DNA from: Mycobacterium asiaticum
Lineage (GTDB): Bacteria > Actinomycetota > Actinomycetes > Mycobacteriales > Mycobacteriaceae
Direction: 5' to 3'
DNA length: 64,000 bases
NCBI RefSeq assembly: GCF_001668675.1
Contig: NZ_LZKQ01000210.1
Location: 62,001-126,000 of the forward strand
The notes under the pieces are model-generated. The model ran no database searches. It saw nothing but the letters and a program-made list of their open reading frames with translations, and was not told where the DNA came from. A program made the position numbers and the translations under genes. Below, one piece after another: positions 43,076-52,856 of the stretch (positions are counted from its first letter, which is position 1; each line of letters opens with the position of its first letter).

Positions 43076-43900
43076 GTGAGCGAAAAAGTTTGGTTTATCA
43101 CCGGTACGTCGCGCGGCTTCGGACGGGAATGGGCCGCCGCCGCACTGAAACGTGGCGACAAGGTGGCCGCTACCGCACGAAACACCGCGACGCTGGACGA
43201 CCTCGTCAGCCAATACGGTGACGCGGTGTTGCCGATTCAGCTGGACGTCACCGACCGCGAGGCGGATTTCGCTGCCGTCAAGCAGGCACACGACCACTTC
43301 GGGCGCCTGGACATCGTGGTCAACAACGCCGGATACGGACAGTTCGGGTTCATCGAGGAGCTGACCGAGCAGGAGGCTCGCGACCAGATCGAGACGAACG
43401 TCTTCGGCGCGCTGTGGATCACCCAGGCCGCGTTGCCCTATCTGCGGGCACAGGGCAGCGGGCACATCATCCAGGTCTCCTCGATCGGTGGCATCAGCGC
43501 GTTTCCCGACGTCGGCATCTACCACGCATCCAAGTGGGCGCTAGAGGGGTTCTCCCAGGCGCTGGCCCAGGAGGTCGCGCCGTTCGGTGTGCACGTCACG
43601 CTGATCGAACCCGGCGGCTTCGACACCGACTGGAGCGGCTCGTCGTCCAAGCGCGCCACGCGCCTGCCCGACTACGCCGACGTACACGCCGCGCAGGACG
43701 AGTGGCGCAAACAGCGCTGGGCCAAGCCCGGCGATCCGTCCGCCTCGGCGGCGGCGGTGCTGAAGGTGGTCGACGCCGAAAAGCCGCCACTGCGAGTATT
43801 TTTCGGAGCGGGACCGCTGCAGATCGCTAAGGAGGACTACGAGAACCGGCTGCGCACCTGGGAGGAATGGCAGCCCGTCGCCGAACTCGCGCAGGGCTAG
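43076..43900 (+). CDS. SDR-family oxidoreductase inserted between menG and mgtA
   Basis: This 274-residue SDR has the cofactor motif TGTSRGFGREW (near 8-18), NNAGYG, catalytic Ser in VSSIGG and YHASK at the active site, so it should be active. The C-terminal part (after residue 190) is the extended form of SDRs acting on larger substrates. GTG at 43076 is used. Its stop lies 3 bp from the convergent mgtA. From memory the M. tuberculosis locus has no gene here, so it is an insertion in this lineage or a loss in the other. Confidence 0.88.
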   Translation: MSEKVWFITGTSRGFGREWAAAALKRGDKVAATARNTATLDDLVSQYGDAVLPIQLDVTDREADFAAVKQAHDHFGRLDIVVNNAGYGQFGFIEELTEQEARDQIETNVFGALWITQAALPYLRAQGSGHIIQVSSIGGISAFPDVGIYHASKWALEGFSQALAQEVAPFGVHVTLIEPGGFDTDWSGSSSKRATRLPDYADVHAAQDEWRKQRWAKPGDPSASAAAVLKVVDAEKPPLRVFFGAGPLQIAKEDYENRLRTWEEWQPVAELAQG

Positions 43901-43903
43901 GGC

Positions 43904-45010
43904 TCAGGCGTAGCGCCGGGTGAGGCTCGGGCGCGCCGGAGCGGCCAGCACCGCTTCGTAGTGGCCGAGCAACTCGTCGCAGATGACCGGCCAGCTGCGG
44001 CCCAGCACACTGCGCCGCGCTGCCGGGGCGTAGCGCCGCCGTTGCTGCAGCAGGTGCGCGACGGCATTGGGCAGTTGCGCCTCGAACTGCCCCACCGGCA
44101 ACAGCAGCCCGGTGCGGTACGGGGTGACCAGGTCGCGCGGGCCGCCGGCGTCGGGGGCGATAACCGGCAACCCCGACGCCAGCGCTTCCTGCACGACCTG
44201 ACAGAACGTCTCGTGCTCCCCGGGGTGCACGAAGACGTCCATGCTGGCATATGCCGCGGCCAGCGCGCTGCCGTACAACGCCCCGGTGAAAACCGCTGTG
44301 GGCATTGCCGATTGCAGCTTGACGCGGTCGATGCCGTCGCCAACTACAACGACCTGCACCGAGTCGTCGGCCGCCTCGCCCCGGAAAAGCACGTCGAGCG
44401 GCTTGCCGTGCGGGGACCACCGGCGGCGCAGCACCTCGTCGCACGCAGAGGGCGCGAAGCGGATCAGGTCCACTCCCCTGGCCCACCGGTGTACCCGTGG
44501 GAACCGCTGCGCGGCAAGGACTTCCATGGTGGGCGTGGAGGGCGCCAGGGTGCGGTCGGCGAGACTGTGCAGGTGCCGGAACCACGCCCACGCGGCCCGG
44601 GTGGTCATCGGGATGCCGTAGCTGGCCGCGAAGCCCGGCACGTCGGTCTGATAGACCGCCACCGTCGGCACACCCAGCCGGCGCGCGGCGAGCATCCCGC
44701 CGTAGCCGAGCAGCGCCGGTGAAGCCAGATGAACCACGTCCGGATCGAACCCGCGCAGCACCCGCAACATCTTCGGGGTGGGTACGCCCAACGGCAGCGT
44801 CGTCACCTTGGGGAACATCCGCGACGGCGCCCGATGCACCCAGACACCGTCGTGCAGGCGGTCGGCGCGCGGCTCACCGGCCGGGTTGTCCGGCGCGATG
44901 ACGATCGCCTGGTGCCCGGTTCGGCGCAGATGCTCGAGGACCCGGACCACCGAGTTGCTGACACCGTTGACCTGTGGAAGGAACGATTCGGCGACGATCG
45001 CAACGCGCAC
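43904..45010 (-). CDS. mgtA: GDP-mannose-type mannosyltransferase MgtA with rearranged active-site segment
   Basis: This 368-residue GT4 glycosyltransferase shows the N-terminal [18 protein letters not shown] acceptor domain, and the C-terminal [21 protein letters not shown] donor-binding E-x7-E segment. Counterpart Rv0557 makes mannosylated lipids linked to LM synthesis. In the centre the family motif GRLAPEK, which holds the Arg/Lys that bind the sugar-nucleotide diphosphate, is absent: the protein reads [17 protein letters not shown] instead. That DNA, read on the plus strand (44366-44410), gives [15 protein letters not shown], so a segment has been inverted and about 12 codons lost, in frame. 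The product is probably inactive, or the assembly is wrong here. Confidence 0.85.
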   Translation of the reverse strand: MRVAIVAESFLPQVNGVSNSVVRVLEHLRRTGHQAIVIAPDNPAGEPRADRLHDGVWVHRAPSRMFPKVTTLPLGVPTPKMLRVLRGFDPDVVHLASPALLGYGGMLAARRLGVPTVAVYQTDVPGFAASYGIPMTTRAAWAWFRHLHSLADRTLAPSTPTMEVLAAQRFPRVHRWARGVDLIRFAPSACDEVLRRRWSPHGKPLDVLFRGEAADDSVQVVVVGDGIDRVKLQSAMPTAVFTGALYGSALAAAYASMDVFVHPGEHETFCQVVQEALASGLPVIAPDAGGPRDLVTPYRTGLLLPVGQFEAQLPNAVAHLLQQRRRYAPAARRSVLGRSWPVICDELLGHYEAVLAAPARPSLTRRYA

Positions 45011-45077
45011 GACACCACGGTGGCAGCGCCGCCTGTCGGCAAGGTTGCCGACGGGATACGCGTCGCAGAATCCGGGG

Positions 45078-45578
45078 CTACGAACCGGTGCGTTTGTGCA
45101 GCCGCTTGTCCAGCACCGCGAGCAGCGTCAGAGCGACGGCGGCCGCCAACCAGCCGACCACCGCGATCGACCCCGCCGGGATGATCGCCAGCCCGGCGTT
45201 GCGGTGCTGCACCCGCACCAGGTTGGGGTCCCGCTTGTTGTACTCGACGTAGATCCGCATGCCGGTGGCCAGCTCGGACGGGTAGAGAACCCCCAGCTCG
45301 GGCCGGTAGGTGACCCGCTCGGGCGTGACGAACTCGATGGTGGAGCGCCGCGGCCCGGCGCTGAGCACCTCGGCCTGCGCCACCCCCATGTTGCGCTGGA
45401 TCGCCAGATCGTTGCGCCACGCGCCGGCCACCAGCAGCACCGATTGCAGGGTCACCAGGAAGGTGACGATCAGCACAGTGATGCGCGCCCAGCGCACCAC
45501 AATCCTGGCCCTGGTGTCCGGCCTGTCCTCGGTGGTGCCATGAATCAGTATGCGCACCAACCGTTTCAGCGACGTCAA
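45078..45578 (-). CDS. DUF3592-like two-TM membrane protein (Rv0556-like)
   Basis: This 166-residue protein has a TM helix near 30-50 ([20 protein letters not shown]), an extracytoplasmic beta-rich region including [17 protein letters not shown], and a second TM helix near 132-155 ([21 protein letters not shown]), ending in a basic tail. This is a DUF3592-type layout. TTG at 45578 overlaps the menD stop (TTGA). It lies between menD and mgtA in the leftward men operon. Function unknown. Confidence 0.8.
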   Translation of the reverse strand: MTSLKRLVRILIHGTTEDRPDTRARIVVRWARITVLIVTFLVTLQSVLLVAGAWRNDLAIQRNMGVAQAEVLSAGPRRSTIEFVTPERVTYRPELGVLYPSELATGMRIYVEYNKRDPNLVRVQHRNAGLAIIPAGSIAVVGWLAAAVALTLLAVLDKRLHKRTGS

Positions 45579-47233
45579 AGGGCCGCCCTGATCGCCGCGT
45601 GCAATCGTCGCAGCGACGACCGGTCCGCCTTGACCTCCAGCACCCGCATACCCTCGCCGGGTTCGTCGAGGGCGGCCGCCAGCTCCTGGACCTCGATCTG
45701 ACGGCTCTCCACGTGGTAGGCGCGGCACAGCGCGCCCACATCGACGTCGTGTGGGGTGCCGAAGATCCGGGACGAGACGTCGCTGAAGCGCGGGTCGCCC
45801 TGCTCGAGCAGTTCGAAGATCCCGCCGCCGTTGTCGTTGGACACCACGATCGTCAGGCGGCGGGGTGTGGGTTCGGTGGGCCCGATCAGCAGCCCGGAAC
45901 TGTCGTGCACAAAGGTCAGGTCACCGATCAGCGCGACCGTGCGGGGCGGGTCGTCCTGGTCGGCGACGCGCGCGTGCGCCAGTGCCGCGCCGATCGCGGT
46001 GGACACGGTCCCGTCGATGCCGGCCACGCCGCGGTTGGATCGCACCCGGATACCGCGCGTGTCCAGCGCGACCAGCGCAGCGTCCCGCACCGGGTTCGAC
46101 GCGCCCAGCACCAGCTGGTCACCGGGCCGCAGCGCGTCGGCCACGGCGGCGGCGACGTGCAGGCCGGTGGTCAGCGGGTGCTCGGCGAGCTGGGTGCGCA
46201 CCGCGGCGACGGCCTGCTGGTGCAGCTCGCCACAGCGGCGCAGCCAGGCGGGGTTGGGCGCTCCCGAGGTGACCGCCCGGGTGCCGTTGGCCTGGGAGTT
46301 GCCCGACACGTCCGGCCAGCGCGGACCCGTCGTCAGCGCATACACCGGCACGCTGGGGTCAGCCAGCAGCGTCGAAACCGGGCGGTGCAGGGTCGGCCGG
46401 CCCAGCATGATCACCTGCTGGGGACGTAGCAGCGGCAGGGCGAGGGGATGCAGCGGGTTGGTGGCCGGCGGCGCCGTCGGCTCGGCGACGGTCGGCAATT
46501 CCGCCAGATTGGGGTAGCTGCCCGCGCCGTGCCCGGCGATGACGACGGTGTCTGGCGTGAGGTCGATGTCGAGCGGTTGGTCGAAGGTGACCGGCGGTGT
46601 GTAGGTCCACGGCTTGCCGTCGGGACGTCCGGGCGGGGTGGGCGCGTTCAGGTGTTCCGGGTCGGGCACCAGGGGTTCGCGCAGCGGGATGTCGAAGTGC
46701 ACCGGCCCGGCGTTCGCGGTACGAGAACCCAAGGCCGCCACCAACACTCGGCTGGTGGCCGAGCGCCAGGTGGCGTTCAGGGCGGGAATCCGTTCGGGCG
46801 CGTCTTCGGCCAGGCCCAGGCTGATGGTGGCGCGCACCTGCGACCCGAAGTAGCCCAGCTGCTCCATGGTCTGATTGGCCCCGGTGCCCAGCATTTCGTA
46901 GGGCCGGTTGGCGGACAGCACGATCAACGGCACCCGAGCGTAGTTGGCCTCGACGACCGCGGGTCCGAGGTTGGCCACCGCGGTGCCCGATGTCATCGCG
47001 ATACACACCGGCGCGGGACCGTTTGAGCCCCCGATGGCCAACCCGATGGCCAGGTAACCGGCGGTGCGCTCGTCGATGCGCACGTGCAACCGCAGCCGGC
47101 CGGCCCGATCGGCGTCGTGCAGGGCGAACGCCAGCGGCGCGTTCCGCGACCCGGGACACAGCACCACGTCGCGCACCCCACCGCGGATCAATTCGTCGAC
47201 GACGACGCGGGCCTGGGTCGTCGAGGGGTTCAC
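45575..47233 (-). CDS. menD: SEPHCHC synthase MenD
   Basis: This 552-residue thiamine-diphosphate enzyme has the N-terminal [18 protein letters not shown] segment (near 14-31), a glutamate in the RIDERTAGY cofactor-activating motif, and the ThDP/Mg site [13 protein letters not shown] followed by [11 protein letters not shown] (near 438-470). It joins 2-oxoglutarate-derived succinic semialdehyde to isochorismate in menaquinone synthesis. Counterpart Rv0555. Rv0556-like gene overlaps its 3' end by 4 bp; bpoC precedes by 34 bp. Confidence 0.95.
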   Translation of the reverse strand: MNPSTTQARVVVDELIRGGVRDVVLCPGSRNAPLAFALHDADRAGRLRLHVRIDERTAGYLAIGLAIGGSNGPAPVCIAMTSGTAVANLGPAVVEANYARVPLIVLSANRPYEMLGTGANQTMEQLGYFGSQVRATISLGLAEDAPERIPALNATWRSATSRVLVAALGSRTANAGPVHFDIPLREPLVPDPEHLNAPTPPGRPDGKPWTYTPPVTFDQPLDIDLTPDTVVIAGHGAGSYPNLAELPTVAEPTAPPATNPLHPLALPLLRPQQVIMLGRPTLHRPVSTLLADPSVPVYALTTGPRWPDVSGNSQANGTRAVTSGAPNPAWLRRCGELHQQAVAAVRTQLAEHPLTTGLHVAAAVADALRPGDQLVLGASNPVRDAALVALDTRGIRVRSNRGVAGIDGTVSTAIGAALAHARVADQDDPPRTVALIGDLTFVHDSSGLLIGPTEPTPRRLTIVVSNDNGGGIFELLEQGDPRFSDVSSRIFGTPHDVDVGALCRAYHVESRQIEVQELAAALDEPGEGMRVLEVKADRSSLRRLHAAIRAAL

Positions 47234-47267
47234 TACTACAGAGTGTCACAACCTGCGTCGCAGCGGC

Positions 47268-48056
47268 TCAGGCCTTCACGCCGGCGAAGAACTTGAGCAT
47301 CGCCGCATTCACCGCCTCCGGGCGTTCCAGGAAGCCCAGATGACCGGTGTCGGGGATCTGCAGGTAGCGGCCGTTGGGCAGCGCGTCGGCGACCTCGCGG
47401 CCCAGGTAGGGCGGCGTGATCACGTCATCGGAGAAGCCGATCACCAGCACGGGCGCGGCGACGGTGCGGTAGACCGGCAGCCGGTTGATCAGCGGCGCGA
47501 CGTCGAGTTGGGCGCGGAAGCCCGGCGTGAGTTTGGTGGGCCACATGCTGAACATCGCGATCCAGTCCGCGACTGCCGCGTCATCGTTCAGGGTCTTGCG
47601 GGAAAAGCTTTCCAGCAGACGGATTTTCGCGTCATAGGTGGGCGGCAGCCCGGGTCCGGCCCCGTCCAGGTCGGCCTCGGCCTGGTGAAAGAACTGCCGG
47701 GTCCGGTCCAGTCGGCCGCGGGTGGCCATCAGCACCGCGGAGCTGACCAGCTCGGACCGGACCACCATCAGTTCCTGGGCGATGAACGAACCCATCGACA
47801 CCCCCACCAGGCGCACCGGCCCGAGATCCAGGGATTCGATCAGGGCAGCGGTGTCGGCCACCATGGTCTGGGCCGTGAAACCCTCGGCGTTCTCGGTGGC
47901 GCCGATGCCGCGATTGTCGAACGTGACGCAGCGATATCCGGCGGCCAAAAACGCCGGCACCTGATGCAGCTGCCAGGTGCGTCCGGCGCCACCGCGCCCG
48001 GAAATAAAGACAACCGGCTCACCGGTCCCCTTGTCGTCGTAAGCCAGGTTGATCAC
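47268..48056 (-). CDS. bpoC: alpha/beta hydrolase BpoC, possible MenH-type role
   Basis: This 262-residue alpha/beta hydrolase has the nucleophile elbow GVSMGS (near 93-98), the acid in SDDVITPP and the catalytic His in DTGHLGFLERPE. It is annotated as a non-heme peroxidase in M. tuberculosis (Rv0554), but the menC-bpoC-menD order suggests it may act as the SHCHC synthase (MenH) step; this is inference. GTG 48056 overlaps the menC stop (GTGA). Confidence 0.9.
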   Translation of the reverse strand: MINLAYDDKGTGEPVVFISGRGGAGRTWQLHQVPAFLAAGYRCVTFDNRGIGATENAEGFTAQTMVADTAALIESLDLGPVRLVGVSMGSFIAQELMVVRSELVSSAVLMATRGRLDRTRQFFHQAEADLDGAGPGLPPTYDAKIRLLESFSRKTLNDDAAVADWIAMFSMWPTKLTPGFRAQLDVAPLINRLPVYRTVAAPVLVIGFSDDVITPPYLGREVADALPNGRYLQIPDTGHLGFLERPEAVNAAMLKFFAGVKA

Positions 48057-49024
48057 CCGAACGACGGTACAAGCAACGGGTAGCAGGCCTTGACTCGGTC
48101 AATCCACCACTGCCGCCGATCCCCCGGCGCCGCCAGTGCCGCCAACCGCCCCGGTTCGGGTGCCACCGGTTCGACACCCAGGAAGCCGTCGACGGGCACG
48201 GCGGGCGCGGTGACGTCGTCGACGAACAACCGTCCGGTGCCCAGCCCACAGGCGTGCCGCAACTCCGGCAGGGCCGCCGCGGCGAGCAAACCACGGCCGA
48301 TGCCGACCGCCGAATCCAGCGCGCTGGACACCACTATCGGAATGTCGATCTGTCCGGCGATCTCGAGGACCTTCGAAATCCCGCCCAGCGGAGCCACTTT
48401 CAGGACAGCGACATCCGCGCCACCGGCCCGGACCACGGCCAGCGGGTCATCGGCCTTGCGGATGCTTTCGTCCGCGGCGATCGGCACGTCGACCCGGCGT
48501 CGCAGTTCGGCGAGTTCGGCGACGGTGGCGCAGGGCTGTTCGAGGTATTCCAGCGGGCCGTCGGCCGTCAGCGCGGCGGCGGCCGCGGCGGCGCTTTGCA
48601 CATCCCAGCCGCCGTTGGCGTCCACCCGCACGGTCGGGATCAGCGTCCGGGTCGCATTCACGCGCTCCACGTCCTGCGCCAGGCTCTGGCCCGGCTCGGC
48701 GACCTTGACCTTGGCGGTGCGGGCGCCGGGGAAACGCGCCAGGACGTCGGGGACCTCGGCGGCGCTGACCGCCGGCACCGTCGCGTTGATCGGGATGCGG
48801 TCCCGGCGCGCCGGCGGCGGCTGTCGGTAGGCCGCCTCGATCGCCGAGGCGAGCCAGTGCGCGGCCTCGGGCGGCTCGTACTCCACGAAGGCCCCGAATT
48901 CGCCCCAGCCGGCCGGGCCCTCGATGAGTGCCAGTTCCCGGGTGGTGATGCCGCGGAAACGAACGCGCATCGGCAGCGCCACCACGTGCAGGCGATCCAG
49001 CAGGTCGGACAGCGTTAGGGTCAC
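48053..49024 (-). CDS. menC: o-succinylbenzoate synthase MenC
   Basis: This 323-residue enolase-superfamily enzyme has the catalytic Lys in TAKVKV (near 104-109), the metal ligands in VDANGGW, EYLEQP and ADES, and the second Lys in LKVAPLGG (near 209-216). It dehydrates SHCHC to o-succinylbenzoate for menaquinone. Counterpart Rv0553. GTG 49024 overlaps the amidohydrolase stop and its own stop overlaps bpoC, so the genes are coupled. Confidence 0.95.
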   Translation of the reverse strand: MTLTLSDLLDRLHVVALPMRVRFRGITTRELALIEGPAGWGEFGAFVEYEPPEAAHWLASAIEAAYRQPPPARRDRIPINATVPAVSAAEVPDVLARFPGARTAKVKVAEPGQSLAQDVERVNATRTLIPTVRVDANGGWDVQSAAAAAAALTADGPLEYLEQPCATVAELAELRRRVDVPIAADESIRKADDPLAVVRAGGADVAVLKVAPLGGISKVLEIAGQIDIPIVVSSALDSAVGIGRGLLAAAALPELRHACGLGTGRLFVDDVTAPAVPVDGFLGVEPVAPEPGRLAALAAPGDRRQWWIDRVKACYPLLVPSFG

Positions 49025-50625
49025 CGCGGATAAACCTGCCGACCGGCCAGGTAGGTCGCTCTTATTTCCAGGTCGGCGATCTGCTCGGGCGGGACCGTGC
49101 GCGGGTCAGCCGAGAGGATCACCAGGTCGGCGTACTTGCCGACCTCCAGCGAGCCGATCGCGTCGTCGGCGAAAAGCTGCCAGGCGGCGTCGATGGTCTG
49201 CGCCCGGATCGCCTGCTCGACCGTGAGCCGCTCCTGGGGCGCGAGCACTCGGCCGCTTGGGGCCACCCGGGTCGCGGCGACGCTGATGTTGCGCAACGGC
49301 TCCTCGGGCGTCACCGGCGGGTCGTTGTGCAGCGAGATGCGCATGCCGGTGGCCACGGCGGATCCGGCCGGCATCCAGCGGCTGCCGCGTTCGGGCCCGA
49401 ACAGGCCGTCGACGATCACGTCGCCCCAGTAGTGGATCTGGTCGACGAAGATGCTGCAGGTGACGCCGAGATCGGCGGCGCGCTGCAGTTGCTCGGGCCG
49501 GATGGCGCCGACGTGTTCGAGTCTCAATCGATGGTCGGTGCGCGGGTGTTGGCGCAGCGCTTCCTCGTAGACGTCCAGGATGGTGTCCACGCCGGCGTCG
49601 CCCTGCACGTGGCAGGCCATCTGCCAACCCAGCGGCAGGTAGGCGCCGACGATCTCGGTCAGCTGCTCCTTGGTGTAGTTGGCGCAACCGCAGGATCCGG
49701 GCTCGATGCCCGCGCTGCGGGTGGCCGGGGTGTCCAGGTAGGGGAAGGACAAAGCGATGTTGCCGATCCACGGCGAGCCGTCCACCCAGATCTTGATGCC
49801 GACCTGCCGCAGCATGTCGTCGCCCTCGCCCGGCGTGGCGTCGGTGGACATCTGCGCGTTGGACACCTCGTAGGTGCGTAGCCGCACCGTCAGGTCGTTG
49901 TGCAGCTGCTCGACCAGCGGCTTGAACTTCGGGTCGAAGGCCATCTCCGAGCAGGTGGTCAGGCCGGCCCGGTTGAGCCGGGCGCATTCGGCGCGCAGCA
50001 TGTCCGGGTAGCTGCCGGCCGAGATGGCGCCGCCCAGCAGCGGGAACACGGCACCGATCTCTTCGGCGGTGCCGTCGAGTTCGCCGTTGGCGTCACGGCC
50101 GTATTTGGCGCCCTTGGGGTCCGGGGTGTCGCGGGTCAGGCCGTTGGCCTGTGCCGCGCGGGAGTTGAAGTAGGCCTTGTGCCCGGAGTTGTGGATGATC
50201 ACCAACGGGCCGTCCGGTGCGACGCCGTCCAGCCAACTCAGCGTGGGGTCCGGCAGTCCCGGCTGCAGCAGGGCGTCCCAGCCGTTGAGGTAGGCGCCGT
50301 CGGCTCCGCGTCTGGCGACCTCGCGCTTGATCGTGTCGATGACCCGGCCGGGGTCGCGGATGGTGACCGGGCGGATGTCGACGATCCGATCCGACAGCGC
50401 CACCGCTTCCATCAGCGGATGGCCGTGCGCCTCAACGAAACCCGGCATGACGCAGCCGTCGCCGATGTCGATGCGGCGGGTGTTTTCGCCTACGTGGGAT
50501 TCGACGTCGGAACGGTCGCCGACGGCGACGATTCGCCCGTTGGCAATCGCGATCGCCTCGGCGGTCGGCCGGTTTTCATCGACGGTGAGGACGGTTCCGG
50601 TAATGACGACATCTGCGGCGACCAT
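49021..50625 (-). CDS. YtcJ-type amidohydrolase (Rv0552-like)
   Basis: This 534-residue metal-dependent amidohydrolase has the N-terminal composite beta domain, the metal motif GFVEAHGHP (near 65-73), the carboxylated-Lys-like IKIWVDGSPW segment, HVQGDAG (near 341-347), LEHVGAI and the HNDPP Asp motif near 432. Family members hydrolyse amides, ureas or similar bonds. It heads the leftward run amidohydrolase-menC-bpoC-menD, but no step of menaquinone synthesis is known to need it. ATG at 50625 is used. Confidence 0.88.
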   Translation of the reverse strand: MVAADVVITGTVLTVDENRPTAEAIAIANGRIVAVGDRSDVESHVGENTRRIDIGDGCVMPGFVEAHGHPLMEAVALSDRIVDIRPVTIRDPGRVIDTIKREVARRGADGAYLNGWDALLQPGLPDPTLSWLDGVAPDGPLVIIHNSGHKAYFNSRAAQANGLTRDTPDPKGAKYGRDANGELDGTAEEIGAVFPLLGGAISAGSYPDMLRAECARLNRAGLTTCSEMAFDPKFKPLVEQLHNDLTVRLRTYEVSNAQMSTDATPGEGDDMLRQVGIKIWVDGSPWIGNIALSFPYLDTPATRSAGIEPGSCGCANYTKEQLTEIVGAYLPLGWQMACHVQGDAGVDTILDVYEEALRQHPRTDHRLRLEHVGAIRPEQLQRAADLGVTCSIFVDQIHYWGDVIVDGLFGPERGSRWMPAGSAVATGMRISLHNDPPVTPEEPLRNISVAATRVAPSGRVLAPQERLTVEQAIRAQTIDAAWQLFADDAIGSLEVGKYADLVILSADPRTVPPEQIADLEIRATYLAGRQVYPR

Positions 50626-50702
50626 GGGCAGTAACCCTACTGATAAGTGCGCTGCGCAAGGGTGCGGCCGAGCGGAATTGCAACACGTTCTAGTCTGACC
50701 TT

Positions 50703-52304
50703 ATGAGTGACGATCTGTTGCGCAATCCGACCCATAACGGCCACCTGCTGGCGGGCGCGCTCAAGCGCCACAAGAACAGGCCGGTGCTGTTCCTCGGGGA
50801 CACCACGCTGACCGGCGGTCAGCTGGCCGAGCGGATCAGCCAGTATGTCCAGGCCTTCGAGGCGCTCGGCGCGGGCACCGGCGTGACGGTGGGTCTGCTG
50901 TCGCTCAATCGGCCCGAAGTCCTGATGATCCTGGGCGCCAGCCAGACGCAGGGTTACCGGCGCACGGCCCTGCATCCGCTCGGGTCCTTGGACGATCACG
51001 CCTACGTGCTCTCGGACTGCGGCGCCAGCTCGCTGATCATCGATCCGAATCCGATGTTCGTCGAGCGCGCGCTCGGGTTGCTGGAGAAGGTGGGCTCGCT
51101 CAAGCAGATCCTCACCATCGGGCCGGTGCCCGAGGCGTTGGCGGGGGCGGCCGTCGACCTGTCCGCCGAGGCCGCCAAGTACGACCCGCAGCCGCTGGTG
51201 GTGGCGGACCTTCCGCCGGATCACATCGGCGGCATGGCCTATACCGGCGGCACCACCGGCAAGCCCAAGGGCGTGATGGGCACCACCGGCAACATCGCCG
51301 CCATGACCCAGATCCAGCTCGCCGAATGGGAGTGGCCCGAGCACCCGCGGTTCTTGATGTGTACGCCGCTGTCCCACGCAGGTGCGGCGTTCTTCACGCC
51401 CACCGTGGTCAAGGGCGGCGAGATGGTCGTGCTGGCCAAGTTCGACCCGGCCGAGGTGCTGAGAGTTATTGAGGAGCAACGCATTACGGCGACCATGCTA
51501 GTGCCGTCGATGCTATATGCCCTGATGGACCACCCGGATTCGCACACCCGGGACCTGTCGTCGCTGGAGACGGTGTACTACGGCGCTTCGGCGATCAACC
51601 CGGTGCGGTTGGCCGAGGCGATCCGCCGGTTCGGCCCGATCTTCGCGCAGTACTACGGCCAGTCCGAGGCGCCGATGGTGATCACCTACCTGGCCAAGGC
51701 CGACCACGACGAAAAGCGGCTGACCTCTTGTGGCCGCCCGACGCTGTTCGCGCGGGTGGCGCTGCTCGGCGAGGACGGCAAGCCGGTGCCGCAGGGCGAA
51801 CCGGGCGAAATCTGTGTCAGCGGACCGCTTTTGGCCGCCGGGTACTGGAACAAGCCGGAGGCGACGGCCGAGACCTTCAAAGACGGCTGGCTGCACACCG
51901 GCGACATGGCCCGCGAGGACGAGGAGGGTTTCTACTTCATCGTCGACCGGGTCAAGGACATGATCGTCACCGGCGGTTTCAACGTGTTCCCCCGGGAAGT
52001 CGAGGATGTGATCGCCGAGCACCCGTCCGTCGCGCAGGTCTGCGTGGTGGGCGCGCCGGACGAGAAGTGGGGCGAGGCCGTCACCGCGGTGGTGGTGTTG
52101 CGGGCCGACGCTGCCCGCGACGACGCGGCTATCGAAGCCATGACCGCCGAGGTTCAGGCCGCGGTCAAGGAGCGCAAGGGTTCGGTGCAGTCGCCCAAGC
52201 GGGTGGTGGTCGTCGACGCGCTGCCGTTGACCGGGCTGGGCAAGCCGGACAAGAAGGCCGTGCGCGCGCAATTCTGGGAGGGCGCCGGCCGCGCGGTCGG
52301 CTAA
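50703..52304 (+). CDS. fadD8: acyl-CoA synthetase FadD8
   Basis: This 533-residue ANL-superfamily enzyme has the P-loop YTGGTTGKPKG (near 179-189), the YGQSEAP motif (near 318), the TGDMA motif, the hinge DRVKDMIVTGGFNVFP (near 416-431) and the C-terminal Lys in GLGKPDKKA. It activates a carboxylic acid to its CoA ester. The counterpart is Rv0551c. It diverges from the amidohydrolase across 77 bp. A repeat-type hairpin follows at 52317-52374. Confidence 0.92.
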   Translation: MSDDLLRNPTHNGHLLAGALKRHKNRPVLFLGDTTLTGGQLAERISQYVQAFEALGAGTGVTVGLLSLNRPEVLMILGASQTQGYRRTALHPLGSLDDHAYVLSDCGASSLIIDPNPMFVERALGLLEKVGSLKQILTIGPVPEALAGAAVDLSAEAAKYDPQPLVVADLPPDHIGGMAYTGGTTGKPKGVMGTTGNIAAMTQIQLAEWEWPEHPRFLMCTPLSHAGAAFFTPTVVKGGEMVVLAKFDPAEVLRVIEEQRITATMLVPSMLYALMDHPDSHTRDLSSLETVYYGASAINPVRLAEAIRRFGPIFAQYYGQSEAPMVITYLAKADHDEKRLTSCGRPTLFARVALLGEDGKPVPQGEPGEICVSGPLLAAGYWNKPEATAETFKDGWLHTGDMAREDEEGFYFIVDRVKDMIVTGGFNVFPREVEDVIAEHPSVAQVCVVGAPDEKWGEAVTAVVVLRADAARDDAAIEAMTAEVQAAVKERKGSVQSPKRVVVVDALPLTGLGKPDKKAVRAQFWEGAGRAVG

Positions 52305-52316
52305 CGTTCCTTTGCG

Positions 52317-52374
52317 CGAGCAGACGCTTACGCACCTTTTTTGCGGCGTGTCGGGGTGCTTTCGCGTCTGCTCG
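52317..52374. repeat. inverted repeat sharing the menJ hairpin stem
   Basis: CGAGCAGACGC (52317-52327) and GCGTCTGCTCG (52364-52374) form an 11-bp perfect stem around a 36-base loop that includes a run of six T. The stem sequence is the same as the outer part of the 41160-41215 hairpin. It may end fadD8 transcription. Confidence 0.7.
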
Positions 52375-52406
52375 GCACAGAAAAGTGGCCCGCTACGCTG
52401 GCAGGC

Positions 52407-52856
52407 ATGGCTGAGCGGATCAAACCCCCGTGGTGGCTGAAGCCTGCGAACAAGGTTTTCATCCAAATGTCGAAGCTGGGCATGAAGTTCGGCGGCGAGA
52501 GCCCGGTGGTGCTGACGGTCCCCGGCCGCAAATCCGGCAAGCCCCGCTCGACACCGATCACCCCGATGAACTTCGCGGGTCATCGCTACGTCGTGGGCGG
52601 CTTCCCCGGTGCCGACTGGGTCCGAAACGTCAGGGCCGCAAGCGAAGTCACGCTGCAGCGGGGGCGCACCGCCGAACGCGTCCGACTCGTGGAGCTCTCC
52701 CCCGAAGACGCCAAGCCGGTACTGCGTGCGTTTCCCGACGAGGTGCCGACCGGGGTGAGCTTCATGAAGCGGGCCGGACTCATCAGCGAAGGCCGGCCCG
52801 AGGAGTTCGAGGCACTGGCCGGACGGTGCGCGGTATTCCGGTTCGATCCGGTTTGA
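52407..52856 (+). CDS. Ddn-like deazaflavin (F420)-dependent nitroreductase family protein
   Basis: This 149-residue split-beta-barrel protein has the PVVLTVPGRKSGKPRSTPI segment (near 32-50) and GGFPGADWVRNVRA (near 66-79) that bind F420 in the Ddn family. The product may use F420H2 to reduce quinones or nitro compounds. ATG at 52407 is used. The next gene overlaps by one base (TGATG). With the secreted protein it occupies the place held, from memory, by vapBC3 in M. tuberculosis. Confidence 0.85.
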   Translation: MAERIKPPWWLKPANKVFIQMSKLGMKFGGESPVVLTVPGRKSGKPRSTPITPMNFAGHRYVVGGFPGADWVRNVRAASEVTLQRGRTAERVRLVELSPEDAKPVLRAFPDEVPTGVSFMKRAGLISEGRPEEFEALAGRCAVFRFDPV

